35,205 bases of DNA from Seminavis robusta (lineage: Eukaryota > Bacillariophyta > Bacillariophyceae > Naviculales > Naviculaceae), in contig CAICTM010001169.1 of assembly GCA_903772945.1 (NCBI GenBank), forward strand, positions 1-35,205, read 5' to 3'. Position 1 is the first letter of the stretch. Each line of letters begins with the position of its first letter. This document shows, piece after piece, positions 9,956-19,194 of the stretch. The position numbers were made by a program, and so were the translations under genes. A model generated the notes under the pieces. That model saw only the letters and a program-made list of their open reading frames with translations, was not told the DNA's origin and made no database searches.

Positions 9956-11058
9956 CCTATTCTATTGAGTTGTATTGATGGTGTAGCGATGAGTATTGCA
10001 GATCCAGGGCTTTTGGTTTATGGAGACAGGTGGCTGGATGCTGATTTTTCCTCCTCGCCTCCTATCCTTCGTATTCGGGTGGGTACGGTATGCATGCTCA
10101 TGTGAACGAGTTGCGCTAAACCCCCGTTGCAAAGTTGCCCTGCGCCAATTTCGTACCGTTTCGGGCACAGCTCCTGGCTCGGCGGCCAAAACCATGCATG
10201 CGGCTTTCGATGGACCGCTAATTATTTATGTGGGGCAAATGCCTTGATATTTTGTCCTCTATCCACGAAAAAAGACAATACAGAGGGTTTCCAAAGAGTA
10301 TGTTGCCAGTTTAGCTGGGTTCCTGATAAGTCCGGTATGGTGCATAGTACGCACCGGTACATGTACCGGTATCTACGGAGCCACAACAAACCAACAAACG
10401 GAGCATAGCAACTGGACCCAACCAAGACCATTTAGTAACCCAACTACTACATGCAATCAACATCAGCGCCGGCTCCAATTCCAACCATTCAACGGGACGT
10501 GCGCCTGCTCCATACTCAAATTTTCAACCTGTCTTTGTTCGGTACTTGTACGTATAATAGTACAATTCATGAGTGACATGCAGCTGATTGGGCGATGGGA
10601 CGTTCACATCAACTACAACAGGCTGAAGCTGACAAGAGGAAGTCTTCTAGGACTATATCGCTTTGGGTGGGACATCAGAAGCAGGTCACGTCTTGCAAAG
10701 GTTTCGAGGCGAGATTATGCCAGGAGTCAGGGCAACAAGAGTAGGATCTGTCACAGATTGCAAGGAGACCCTCCAGCATGAGAAGATTTTTGATTGGGGG
10801 CATCGGCAACACACCGAGACAAAGAATGCAAGGAGACTTCTAAACGGAGTCATGAACAGCATGTTACTTTTGAGATTAGTGTTTTTTTTCTTCTCACACT
10901 CATATGACTTTTGAGATATTCTGTCAAGTTCATTTTGCTTTGAAAGTTTCGCTCTGGGCTAACAAACTTATTGAGCATCGGTACTCCCAATCGCATGGCC
11001 AAATAATGAACGTTCTGATGAGGGGAGTTTGACCCGGTTCATCTCTTTCATACGCTTG
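9956..11058. other. Intergenic, no gene seen
   Basis: About 1.1 kb. Includes the presumed promoter of the broken multi-TM copy. The only standout element is the perfect 18-base palindrome at 10353-10370. Short frames at 9996-10914 have no recognisable features. Confidence 0.4.
10353..10370. repeat. Perfect 18-bp palindrome accggtacatgtaccggt
   Basis: The sequence accggtacatgtaccggt reads the same on both strands. It is an inverted pair of the ACCGGTAC word that recurs through the window's noncoding DNA. It could be a dimeric protein-binding site or a product of the same process that spreads GTACCGGTA motifs; no gene start is close. Confidence 0.7.
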
Positions 11059-11505
11059 CTACACCGACATCAAGTTCTGTAGTGCCGGGATATTGGCTGT
11101 CAACTGTTTTACCGTATCGGGCCCAATCTGTTGTTTCAAAAACTCTAGTAAGTTGTCCATGAGTTCTCCCCCTTGTGCCGGGTTTACGCCTGCCTTTGTC
11201 ATGATGTTTGTCACCTCGGCAGCATCTTTTGCCTCGTCACCCAAAAGTGGAGCCAACAGTTTCTTTAGTAAGTCCAAGATGGGCATGCAGGCCTTCAAGA
11301 GATCGTTGTTGCTACCGCCTTGTTGCTGTTCCTTGGAAACAGAATCGATGAGAGGTTGTGCCTCAGGAATGTTGGCGGATATCTCCTTCGTCACTCCATC
11401 AGGGGCCTTCTTTTGGATGAACTCCAACATCAACCCAATATACGTACGGACCACGGATTCGTCAATGCCAGTTTTGGTGGCTACTTGACTGATAAAGGCG
11501 TCCAT
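11059..11505 (-). CDS. Small helical protein made of two copies of a bacterial-like ~48-residue domain
   Basis: A 148-residue protein, probable start MDAFISQVATKTGID at 11505. The frame is open further upstream with another ATG at 11706, but that extension is Ser/Arg-rich, unlike the rest, and more likely 5' UTR. The protein contains an internal duplication: residues about 7-54 (ATKTGIDESVVRTYIG ... TKEISANIPEAQPLI) match residues about 100-147 (IMTKAGVNPAQGGELM ... VKQLTANIPALQNLM). Each unit has the form TKxGhxxxxhxxhhxxhLEFhxxxhxxxxVxxhxANIP, resembling small bacterial domains of the DUF2267/DUF2780 kind in which two or three helices end in a similar hydrophobic pattern. The family name is from memory and tentative. 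Between the repeats is a Gln/Gly/Asn linker (about 59-67). There is no signal peptide or membrane segment, so it is probably soluble. Function unknown. Confidence 0.65.
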   Translation of the reverse strand: MDAFISQVATKTGIDESVVRTYIGLMLEFIQKKAPDGVTKEISANIPEAQPLIDSVSKEQQQGGSNNDLLKACMPILDLLKKLLAPLLGDEAKDAAEVTNIMTKAGVNPAQGGELMDNLLEFLKQQIGPDTVKQLTANIPALQNLMSV

Positions 11506-12062
11506 CGTGGTGTCTGTTTGATTGTTTTGTGGGTGGGGTTTATTTGGCTGGCTGCTTGGCAAAATGAGGTTCACAGAATGGGTAACTCTTGCGGAGAGGA
11601 GCTCAGTCCCGCAAGAAGAAGAAAAGAGAGACGACCGGCTCGTAATGGGTACCAACCGACTTGTGCTCCAGACGATCATCAAAACAAAGGATCCTGGACT
11701 TGGCATTGGGTTCTTTACAATGGAATTGGCAAAGCCTGTGCTTTGAAAATGTACCGGTTACATGGTCGTTGATGCGTAATGTTACTTTGACAGGTGCTTG
11801 TTTGAGAAGTGGAATGCAATGCTAAAAACATGTAGTGCCGTCACGACACCCCACAGGGAAAGACAGAGCTACTAATATCGGATTTCTAGCTGCCCCCATT
11901 GGCTTCGGTACTCATACCGGCAGAGCAGCCTGCCAGTACCACAAGGTTTGGCAGAATCGAATCCCAATTGAGTTGTCCTGAACCAAAGAAATCTAGTTGT
12001 TCTATGCCTATCTACCCTACAGCAGTGCTGCTGGCCAGATTGCTCGCCTTAGCCTCAAGAAG
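11506..12062. other. Intergenic, nothing seen
   Basis: A 557-base gap holding the 5' side of the two-repeat protein and the 3' side of the protease gene, both on the minus strand. No motif beyond one TGTACCGGTTAC word near 11748-11759. Confidence 0.4.
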
Positions 12063-13307
12063 TTACTGAAGCGTATCATACGAAGGCCGTACGCCATCGG
12101 CATCGGCGGCCTGCAATGGTAACTCTTCGATCGTCACACGTCTACCAGTGTTTCGTCGTCGATGCACCACAGTGGCCACAATAATGGCAAGCAACATTCC
12201 GGGGACTGCCGAAAAGGACATCCTACCAGGGGATTGTTGCTGGAAAAGGTTCCAGGGCGCCAGTTTGGCAACCACCACCGTCAGTGACAATGTCTCGTGT
12301 GCGCAGCCAAACTCGGTCAAGAGGGAGGGATCAGCATCGGAGAGCGCACAGACCGTCTCATCAATCCACTTCATGGCAAACGACACTCTGGCGTTGACAG
12401 CCGGAAAGAAGGGATCAGCGCATTCTTCGCCCCAGCTCACCAGTCCTACGACAAGATCCTCCGATTGGTTGGAATTGTCCGACGTGAGAAGCAAGGGACT
12501 GCCACTGTCAAAGGCACATGCATCCTTTTCATTGTGCGGGCCTCCCGATGTACAGATCATCCGGTCCTCAAAGATGCGGCCCTTGTAGGCTTGATCCGGT
12601 CGAGCAGGATCAAAGGCTTCTTCGCATTGGTCATGGGACAGGACGGTTAAATCCACCTCTTGCAATGTCGTGGCGGATGTTTCGACAAAGGTAGCCGGAT
12701 CCGGTTTCATACTTCCCATGCCAATGACCGCGACGATTTGTCCGTCAAGCGCAAGGGTGGCATCACGGTTCAACTTGACGGGAGTTTCTTTGGAAAATCC
12801 ACTAATCTTGAAGATATTGTAGTCATTGACGGTTTCATCCCAAGAAATGGTGTAGAAGTCAGGATGTTGGACAATTTTGACAATGGAAAAGGTCTCCTCA
12901 TCTTCAGGTTCCTTGGCAAAGTCGGTGCTTTGAAATTTGTCATGGTTGATGCGTACTTTGACTGGTTGGTCCAGAGGTGGATTGCAGTGTCCTGCCGTCA
13001 AAATGATATCAGGGGCAATGAGGATTCCTCCTCCAAAATGGTCAAAGGTGGCAAAGTAGGGGTAGCGGCCGGGTTGGGCATTATGACCTCCAATGATCAA
13101 GGATCGATGGCTCTATGATACAGGTACCGTACAGGTAGAAAAAGGAATGGCAAAGATTCCAATGAGCGACAAGAAACAAAGATAAATGATGGATCACCAA
13201 ATCAAGCAAGAAAGTTGGCTTACCGCATCCACGTGCGAAGAAGATTCGGCACTTGTCACAGCACTAAAGGACCAGAGGCAAAGGAGAAAAATACAAATCA
13301 ACTTCAT
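12063..13307 (-). CDS. Membrane-tethered trypsin-like (S1) serine protease
   Basis: Two exons on the minus strand, 13307-13224 and 13112-12063, with a 111-base GT-AG intron, encode 377 residues. Exon 1 supplies the signal peptide (MKLICIFLLCLWSFSAVTSA). Exon 2 begins SHRSLIIGGHNAQPG; IIGG is the typical mature N-terminus of S1 proteases, so activation would cut before it, here after Leu and not Arg or Lys. Catalytic residues are H70 (LTAGHC), D125 (NDYNIF) and S231 (AFDSGSP). The residue six before the serine is Asp (KDACAFDS), predicting trypsin-like preference for Arg/Lys. The usual GDSGGP is FDSGSP here, so the oxyanion-hole glycine is Phe. After the domain is a Cys-containing stretch, a membrane segment around 328-345 (FSAVPGMLLAIIVATVVH) and a basic cytoplasmic tail. 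It should be a type I surface protease. Without the exon-1 join the reading frame would start at a TTG, which supports the intron. Confidence 0.85.
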
Positions 13308-13799
13308 AGTTCCAATAGAATAGAATAATGAATCCATGGAAAAGCATCATTGTGACCTTGCTTCAGGAAGCTTTGTTGTGAAAATGCAACCTCCTGATGA
13401 TGGCAACTCCGTGCGATGATGCGATGCATGTGGTTTGCAAAAGATCCCTTTGCTCACCTCTTGAGAGGTGCGTGAAAGACACGTCATTCTTTTGATGCAC
13501 TCTTGCCCTGTTAAATTAAAAGCAGACGACAGGAAGCGACGATACAGCACTACTGAGCCTCACACTGGTACGAGCGAGCTTCGAGAACAGAGAACCCGTT
13601 CGCACCATTCCTCTCCCTTGTCACAGCTGCTACGCTGCTACCTACATCTCAGAGTTTCACATGAATTGTACTTTAGAATATATTTAATGGTTGTCGCTCT
13701 CATACAATAAGAAGACCAGCCAGGGGCCAGCCGATTGTAGGTGTTGCACAGCAATCATCATGTATGGTATGGAAGGCCGAAACGGAAAGAAACACAGAA
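13308..13799. other. Intergenic, nothing seen
   Basis: About 490 bases between the protease gene start and the end of the inverted-duplication arm. Only short random frames. Confidence 0.4.
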
Positions 13800-15430
13800 T
13801 AGATCGAACTGATCGAACATAAAGAAGCATGAAGCAAATAAATATGCAAGAAGATCATTGGAATGAATTTCATCGAAAGCATCGAATCTTTTGGGAGCAG
13901 CCTGTGGAAACAAGGAAGCAATCTCGTAGGAAAACATGCAGTCTTGGAAACGTCCATCCGCGTCGTTAACATGCACCGTACAGCCATCAATCATCAATCT
14001 GGATTTCAAACTTGTTCTGGATTCATCAATCTGGATTTCAAACTTGTTCTGGATGTCTTGTCTTCATTGATGCTGGCCCTTACTTACTTCCAATCCTAGG
14101 CTTCAAAAGGCCTGACATATTGGTACCAAGGACCACAACATACAACACAAAAGGTACCATCAACATCCGTTCAATGATCCAGGCCAAAGCTGCAATCATG
14201 AAAACCCCAGACAAACAGATCATTTGGATCACCAAACTGGGCTGATTAACAGCATTGTCAAACAAGTCTTTCCAGAAATGCAGGCCAAGGGGAATTCCTT
14301 CTTCAGAATGAGTCAGACAGAATTTACTGTTCGGTGCAATGTGATTGCAGTAGAGTCGAAAGGGAGCAACACCAGCATGCTGTGCAGCATTGTTGTAGGG
14401 ACCAAACAGTACCTTGGAATCCTCATAATCTGCATAAATGGATGCCAAGAACTTCCCATTCACAACAACTTTTCCACTTGGAGTCCAAGGAGACATAAAT
14501 CCATCACGTGTGGTTGTGTCAATAGCAGTGATGGTGCACCCTGCCATGACATTGCCCACCTTGAGTTCATCTGCTCGGACGGGATGAGCTTTGCCTTTCA
14601 AATACACAAAATGGCTTGGAGTAATCTCGAGTGGAGGAGAACCAAGAGATTCGTCTTCAGCACAAGAAACTTGCAAGTATTCAGTTGGTGACGTTGCGTT
14701 GTAATGGCCAATGGCATAGACTCTCTCATAAGTACCAGACACAGCATTGGTTAGGACTTCACTGCCCACATCCAAGTCTCTCAAAGCAACAGGTCCCACA
14801 TCTTTCACATCAACAGTGGTGGCAAGTGAAAAGCAGACATCCGGTGGAGGGTCAGGTGAGTCCGGTGGATCGGTTGGGGGGAGAGTTTCTGGACAGGGGG
14901 CATCCATCTGGGTGCAAGGGCAATAATTGGCAGCACATGTCACTGAGCAGTCTACCGTCAGCCAGGAGACACAAATGTCATAAGGGACTGTTCCACGCAG
15001 CTGGTTGTCATCAAGATACAGCCCATAAAGGTTGCTCAATTGGCTGAGCTCTGTAGGAATGGTTCCTGTCAATCGGTTTTGAGACAACCACAAATTGTTA
15101 AGTGCTGTGAGATATCCAAATTGAGTTGGAATGGTTTCAGTCAAATCATTGTCCCAAAAACATAAATGAGTCAACTCTGTTAGAGATCCCAGCCCAGTTG
15201 GGAGAGGACCAGTCAGTTGGTTGAAGTCCAAGTCCAGGGTAATTAGCTCAGTAAGACGACTAAGCTCCGTGGGGATTGGGCCCGTCAAATCGTTGGAACT
15301 CAACCACAAGGTAGTAAGCTTGGTAAGTAGGGCAACCTCTGTTGGGATTGTACCAGTGAGACCCGCACCTGATCGCCACACAGATGTTGTGCTCTCAGGG
15401 TAGTAAACCAAGCCAAAGATTTCCACGCCT
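13800..15430 (-). repeat. Left arm of an inverted segmental duplication
   Basis: Read on the minus strand, this stretch matches 19440-21385 on the plus strand. Similarity covers the start of the LRR part (VEIFG ... ESTT), the whole Hog domain, the stop codon, and 250 or more bases of 3' flank (for example ATGAAATTCAT(T/G)CCAATGA near 13863 and 21341). The LRR part differs in repeat number between the arms. Confidence 0.85.
13991..14054. repeat. 32-bp tandem duplication
   Basis: Two adjacent copies of a 32-base unit beginning tcatcaatctggatttcaaa, at 13991-14022 and 14023-14054. It lies in the 3' flank of the left LRR-Hog gene. The right arm has one copy only (near 21190-21215), so the duplication came after the arms formed. 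Confidence 0.8.
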
Positions 15431-15570
15431 CCAGCCCTCTGAGAGCCGGAGGGAGCAATGCCATCATCATGGCTAGGGGGTTCATGGTCGTCCTTTGCGC
15501 GACGAAGGTGCCCTTTTGCAGTCGATGCAAGGAGCAAGATTGAAGCGAGGGGAGCCTGAAGAAGTTTCAT
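14080..15570 (-). CDS. LRR-Hog protein A: leucine-rich repeats fused to a Hedgehog-type autoprocessing domain
   Basis: A 496-residue single-exon protein. The frame opens earlier with a TTG, but the ATG at 15570 gives a clean signal peptide (MKLLQAPLASILLLASTAKG). Residues about 70-195 are five to six plant-type LRRs (LxxLWLSSNDLTGPIPTEL pattern), capped by a Cys cluster (about 200-226) and a Pro/Asp/Ser linker ending PPPD. At V245-C246 a Hint/Hog domain begins: CFSLATTVDVKDVGPVALRDLDVGSEVL, with the T317-x-x-H320 motif (ITPSHFVYL), ADELKVGN, and SPWTPSGKVVVNGKFLASIY, all ordered as in animal Hedgehog C-termini. Downstream GVAPFRL and GLHFW also resemble the adduct-recognition end of Hedgehog. 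Two hydrophobic segments (446-466 and 469-483) close the protein. In Hedgehog, the first Cys attacks the preceding peptide bond and a sterol or other nucleophile releases the N-terminal part. By analogy the LRR ectodomain may be released or modified here; this is inference. Confidence 0.85.
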   Translation of the reverse strand: MKLLQAPLASILLLASTAKGHLRRAKDDHEPPSHDDGIAPSGSQRAGGVEIFGLVYYPESTTSVWRSGAGLTGTIPTEVALLTKLTTLWLSSNDLTGPIPTELSRLTELITLDLDFNQLTGPLPTGLGSLTELTHLCFWDNDLTETIPTQFGYLTALNNLWLSQNRLTGTIPTELSQLSNLYGLYLDDNQLRGTVPYDICVSWLTVDCSVTCAANYCPCTQMDAPCPETLPPTDPPDSPDPPPDVCFSLATTVDVKDVGPVALRDLDVGSEVLTNAVSGTYERVYAIGHYNATSPTEYLQVSCAEDESLGSPPLEITPSHFVYLKGKAHPVRADELKVGNVMAGCTITAIDTTTRDGFMSPWTPSGKVVVNGKFLASIYADYEDSKVLFGPYNNAAQHAGVAPFRLYCNHIAPNSKFCLTHSEEGIPLGLHFWKDLFDNAVNQPSLVIQMICLSGVFMIAALAWIIERMLMVPFVLYVVVLGTNMSGLLKPRIGSK

Positions 15571-17060
15571 TGAGATCGTTTGTTTTTGGAAGGAAGGTTG
15601 TTGTTTTCGGATGATCGATTTCAATTTTTATGAGCAACACAAGCTTGCTTTCCGTCTCTCGCTTGATTTGCTTCGCTAATGTACCGGAGCGACGAAGGAG
15701 TCTGGGGCATCGCATCGAAACTTGCTTTTGCTGGCTAGCTAGCTGGTTTGCGAACTGAACTCGGAAAAATCTTTGGACGTTTTCGGTTAGGCAAACATTG
15801 CTCTCTTCCGAGGCTACCGTATGTATAAGCACTGAAATGATTTGATTTTCGGCTTTCCTCCTCGGATGAAACGAAGCGAAACCGTAAAAGTGCAAGTCAG
15901 AAAAGCCCGACTGATAACCAGCGCTCGTGATGGGCGGGAAGCTTTTATCAAATGCAGCAAAAAGCGAGTTGTTCGCGGGCGGCCCGTGGCCGAGTGAAAG
16001 AACGAGTTAAAGAATGATCGCATTGGGTAAGGAATTGCTTCTTGGGTACGCAGTTACGGTATGGAGGTTGCATTCCAAGCGCTTATTTCTAGCTTCCTAG
16101 CCAAATCAAACCGAGAAAGCAAGGGAAAAGCCGAACTTGCTTTCGAACGAAGGGCTCTCGATCTGTCGGGGATGCTCGATGGCTCAAGCGGTGGTTATTT
16201 TTTCTGTCTCGTCTCTAGAACTACAGTATTGTGGCCCCACGGTGTGACGATTGTGGCTACTTGTGCTATCTAGAGCTTTTGTGTCGAAACTGGCTAGTGT
16301 GTGCTATGGCTTCTATGGTGCGGTGCCGTAGAGAACTGCTTGCAGTGTGGCCGTGAACCCTGGTTCGTCTCCCAGTCGAGTCGAGTCGAGTCCATGCTCG
16401 CCCCAGTCGTTGTTTGGAGACGAAGCTCCTTCTGTTCCTACCTATAGATAAATGAATGCGAGCGCTCGAGTTGACCATCCGCGGAGTTCTGGGTGAACCT
16501 GGTTCGTCCTCTCCCCGCACTTTCTCTCGCATTTCGCTTTCCCCAGTCGTTGTTTTGATACTTCTGTTTGTGGTCCCACGGTGTGACGAATGTGGTTCCT
16601 CGCACTGGAGGTTTTGTGCTGTAGAGGTTTAGCAGTGTGGTCAGGACCTTGGTTCGTCTTTATCCCCGACGGTACCAGAATGCCGGGTCGAGTCGAGTCG
16701 AGTCGTTGTTTTGGTTCGATGCCCTGTTCCTTTGAATGCGAGCTTTGCCGTCTTCATGAGACGTGGAGCGGAAAGAACAGGTACGTCACTCTGGACGCAC
16801 TATTGCTCTTTCAAAAAATGCTGATTCGTGCGTGGAGCCAGCAAGATTCGATTGTGATTGAAGATTCACTCGAAAGCTTTCTTTGGAGTTCTTTCGATCC
16901 AACACGTCGACGAACATCCACACATGCATCATCCTTAAAAACAAGCAACATCCAAGTATTAGTACATACTTGCCGACTATGTTACCCTCTTTCTCAGCAT
17001 AAAACCATCCATAACAACGACAAGAATCAGATAATCACTTTAGAAGTCAACTACAGTACA
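15571..17060. other. Divergent intergenic region with a duplicated block
   Basis: About 1.5 kb between the LRR-Hog A start (-) and the FAM210-like gene (+), so it should contain both promoters. The frame of the FAM210 gene stays open back to 16590, but that part has no conserved character and is treated as UTR. The repeat at 16229-16715 is listed separately. Nothing else seen. Confidence 0.45.
16229..16715. repeat. Degenerate direct repeat containing GTCGAGTCGAGT words
   Basis: Two blocks share ordered landmarks. Block 1 (16229-16416) has TGTGGCCCCACGGTGTGACG, then GCAGTGTGGCCGTGAACCCT, GGTTCGTCTC, GTCGAGTCGAGTCGAGTCC and AGTCGTTGTTT. Block 2 (16568-16715) has TGTGGTCCCACGGTGTGACG, AGCAGTGTGGTCAGGACCTT, GGTTCGTCTT, GTCGAGTCGAGTCGAGTCG and TTGTTTTGG. 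A third CCCCAGTCGTTGTTTTGATA lies between them at about 16540. Block 2 is about 350 bases upstream of the FAM210-like start. Confidence 0.7.
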
Positions 17061-17942
17061 ATGCTATCTTCACAGCAACGCTTGGCACTTCGAGTGGCGC
17101 GACGAAGGCTTCCCAGCGCAGAGGCCCTCCTGTACCGGCAGCAGCAACCAGGCAGCAATTCACTCGCGACGTTTGCATCGTCTCATTGGCTTCACACTAG
17201 TAGTAGCAGCTGGAATCGAGATGACGAGGAAAACAAGAAGAAGAGTTCAAGAGCCGCTCGTCAACTCCAAGGATTGCCATTGTACAACCGCCAGTGGTTT
17301 TCTACCACATCCTCTGAGGACGACAATAAGAAAACTGATACTGCTACAACATACGGCGAACGAGCCGCCGAATATCGAGAACGAGCATCCGAATACAGCG
17401 ACAAGGCCAAAGATGGCGCCAAGTCATTTGGAGGCATGATGAAAGCGTACGGTCCGACCTTTTTGGGAACCTACTTGTCTGTTTACGCCGTCACATTGGG
17501 TGGATTGTACGTGGGAGTCGAATCGGGTGTCTTGGATCCCGTCACACTGTTGGGCTATATTACCGGCAATCACGACGATGCACGGAGTACCGCCGAAGTC
17601 GTGGCCGAGTTGTTGAAACACTATACATTGACGGAACGATGGGCCGATACGGTCCAACAAAAACCGCATTGGGCCAATTTTGCCGTCGCATGGGTGTCGA
17701 CCAAGTTTACCGAACCCATCCGATTTGGTGCCACGGTTGCCATTGTGCCACGAGTGGCACGCTATTTTGGAGTGGTTGTGCCATCCAACAATGACAATAA
17801 GGAGCATGATGACACGGCCGCCAATGAGGAGGGAGAAATACTGAAGGAGTCCGTGGGAGATAATGCCGAGGGTGCCGTATCAGTGGAAGAAGGTCAGGAA
17901 CAGAAACTGGACACAGCATCGCAAGAGAAGAAACAACCCTAG
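17061..17942 (+). CDS. FAM210 / DUF1279 mitochondrial membrane protein
   Basis: A 293-residue protein, start chosen at MLSSQQRLALRVARRRL (17061). This start gives an Arg/Ser/Leu-rich, acid-poor N-terminus typical of a mitochondrial presequence; a further RQWFSTTSS site at about 78-86 looks like a processing region. The DUF1279 core spans about 128-248: YGPTFLGTYLSVYAVTLGG (first membrane helix), SGVLDP, then WVSTKFTEPIRFGATVAIVP and RVARYFG (second helix). In animals FAM210A/B proteins sit in the mitochondrial inner membrane and affect translation or iron and haem metabolism; a role here is only by analogy. Before the core is a charged repeat-like coiled segment (YGERAAEYRERASEYSDKAK). The C-terminus is acidic and disordered. 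The frame extends 471 bases upstream without a stop, likely by chance. Confidence 0.8.
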   Translation: MLSSQQRLALRVARRRLPSAEALLYRQQQPGSNSLATFASSHWLHTSSSSWNRDDEENKKKSSRAARQLQGLPLYNRQWFSTTSSEDDNKKTDTATTYGERAAEYRERASEYSDKAKDGAKSFGGMMKAYGPTFLGTYLSVYAVTLGGLYVGVESGVLDPVTLLGYITGNHDDARSTAEVVAELLKHYTLTERWADTVQQKPHWANFAVAWVSTKFTEPIRFGATVAIVPRVARYFGVVVPSNNDNKEHDDTAANEEGEILKESVGDNAEGAVSVEEGQEQKLDTASQEKKQP

Positions 17943-19194
17943 CTAGACAGCAACCAACCGGTATTGGATGAATATATGATTGGGGAATACCAATGGTAGC
18001 ACCAACCAAAAGGGCATAGCTAGACAAAAACGATTGCTTTCAGGAATTGTTCTAGCAAAGTCGTCGCTTTTTGACCTAAACATTAAATCAACACATTTTG
18101 CTAGATCATTGCAAGTACCGTACCTCTTGACGTATAAAGTGGGCTTGTTGCCTGCAGAGCGAATGGAGAGCCTTTACTTGAACCAGAGGCAATGGGTTCT
18201 CGCGCGGCAACGGCCACCGTAGCAAGAGAATCGAATCCAGCCCAATATGGTATGATCATGGCGCCAGCCTCGAAATCAAAAGCTTCCGCGGGGACTGTAC
18301 TGCTGCCGCCAAGGATCGGTCTGCTATCAAATACATCTACTGGTATCAAATTTCGAGAAAGTGAGAGCTAAAATACGTCCTGTGTTTGACAGATCCAATG
18401 CAATCGGGCTCCAAACTACTGAATACCGTAGTGGGAAGTTGCCAAGCGCGTTGGCAAACCTAATTTCAAAACCTCCCAAATGAGCCATCAAAGTTGACGC
18501 AATTCGGTGTACCGGTACAGGTACTAGTAGTATATCCGTACGGTACAGGTGGTACCGGTATTTGCTTTGTCCGTGGAGAATGCAAAATGCAAGAGGAGTT
18601 GAGGCGAAAACGGAACTTCTTCTGGACAACCTTCTGTTCTGCCCTCTCTGGAGCCGAGTACTGGCGGCTGGCGGCACACACAGCAGTAAGAATTCCAAAT
18701 TGCTCCTGCGACACAACCCCCTATGGGGTCTGTATGGTTGCATCTCGGCGGTGACACCAGCCCTTCGCCCCTTCGCATCCAGATAGACGGCCATGGCTCT
18801 CCCGGTATGAGAAGGCTGAACAGAATGATTGGCACTCGGCACCAGCACTCTAGCATGGCGGCTTGTCTCTGTCAAATATTTTAGCACTCTCACTTTTTGC
18901 TGCATTTTGATAAGATCAAACAATCAAACTCACCAAGGCGAATTCTACAACTTGAGAATACCATTGCCGAGATCGTTTGGTTTCGGAAAACGGAAACACA
19001 GAATAGTGACACTGATGCGGGCACAGTCCCGCTGTAGTTCATTTGAGCGAATTGTATTTATTTGACCGAAAATGTCCGCAATGTTATTTTTCGGTTTCGG
19101 ATTCGCTTTGCTTGATCTCCGTGCTCGGGACGATGCGTCGAAAGCAGGCCCAAAACTTCGTCAACAAGGAAAACACACCCAAGGAAACCTCAAA
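17943..19194. other. Intergenic; GTACCGGTA-rich cluster at 18505-18562
   Basis: About 1.25 kb before LRR-Hog B. A 198-codon minus-strand frame at 18327-18923 has no recognisable motifs and is not accepted. Positions 18505-18562 hold four overlapping copies of ACCGGTAC, CCGTACGGTAC and GGTACCGGTA. The LRR-Hog B frame is open back to 19072, but the conserved signal peptide starts at 19195. Confidence 0.45.

Noticed and set aside
16590..17060. 157-codon N-terminal extension of the FAM210-like protein
   Set aside because: Overlaps the duplicated noncoding block at 16568-16715 and would hide the mitochondrial presequence.
18327..18923. 198-codon minus-strand frame
   Set aside because: Overlaps GTACCGGTA clusters, has no signal, membrane or domain pattern and no paralog support.
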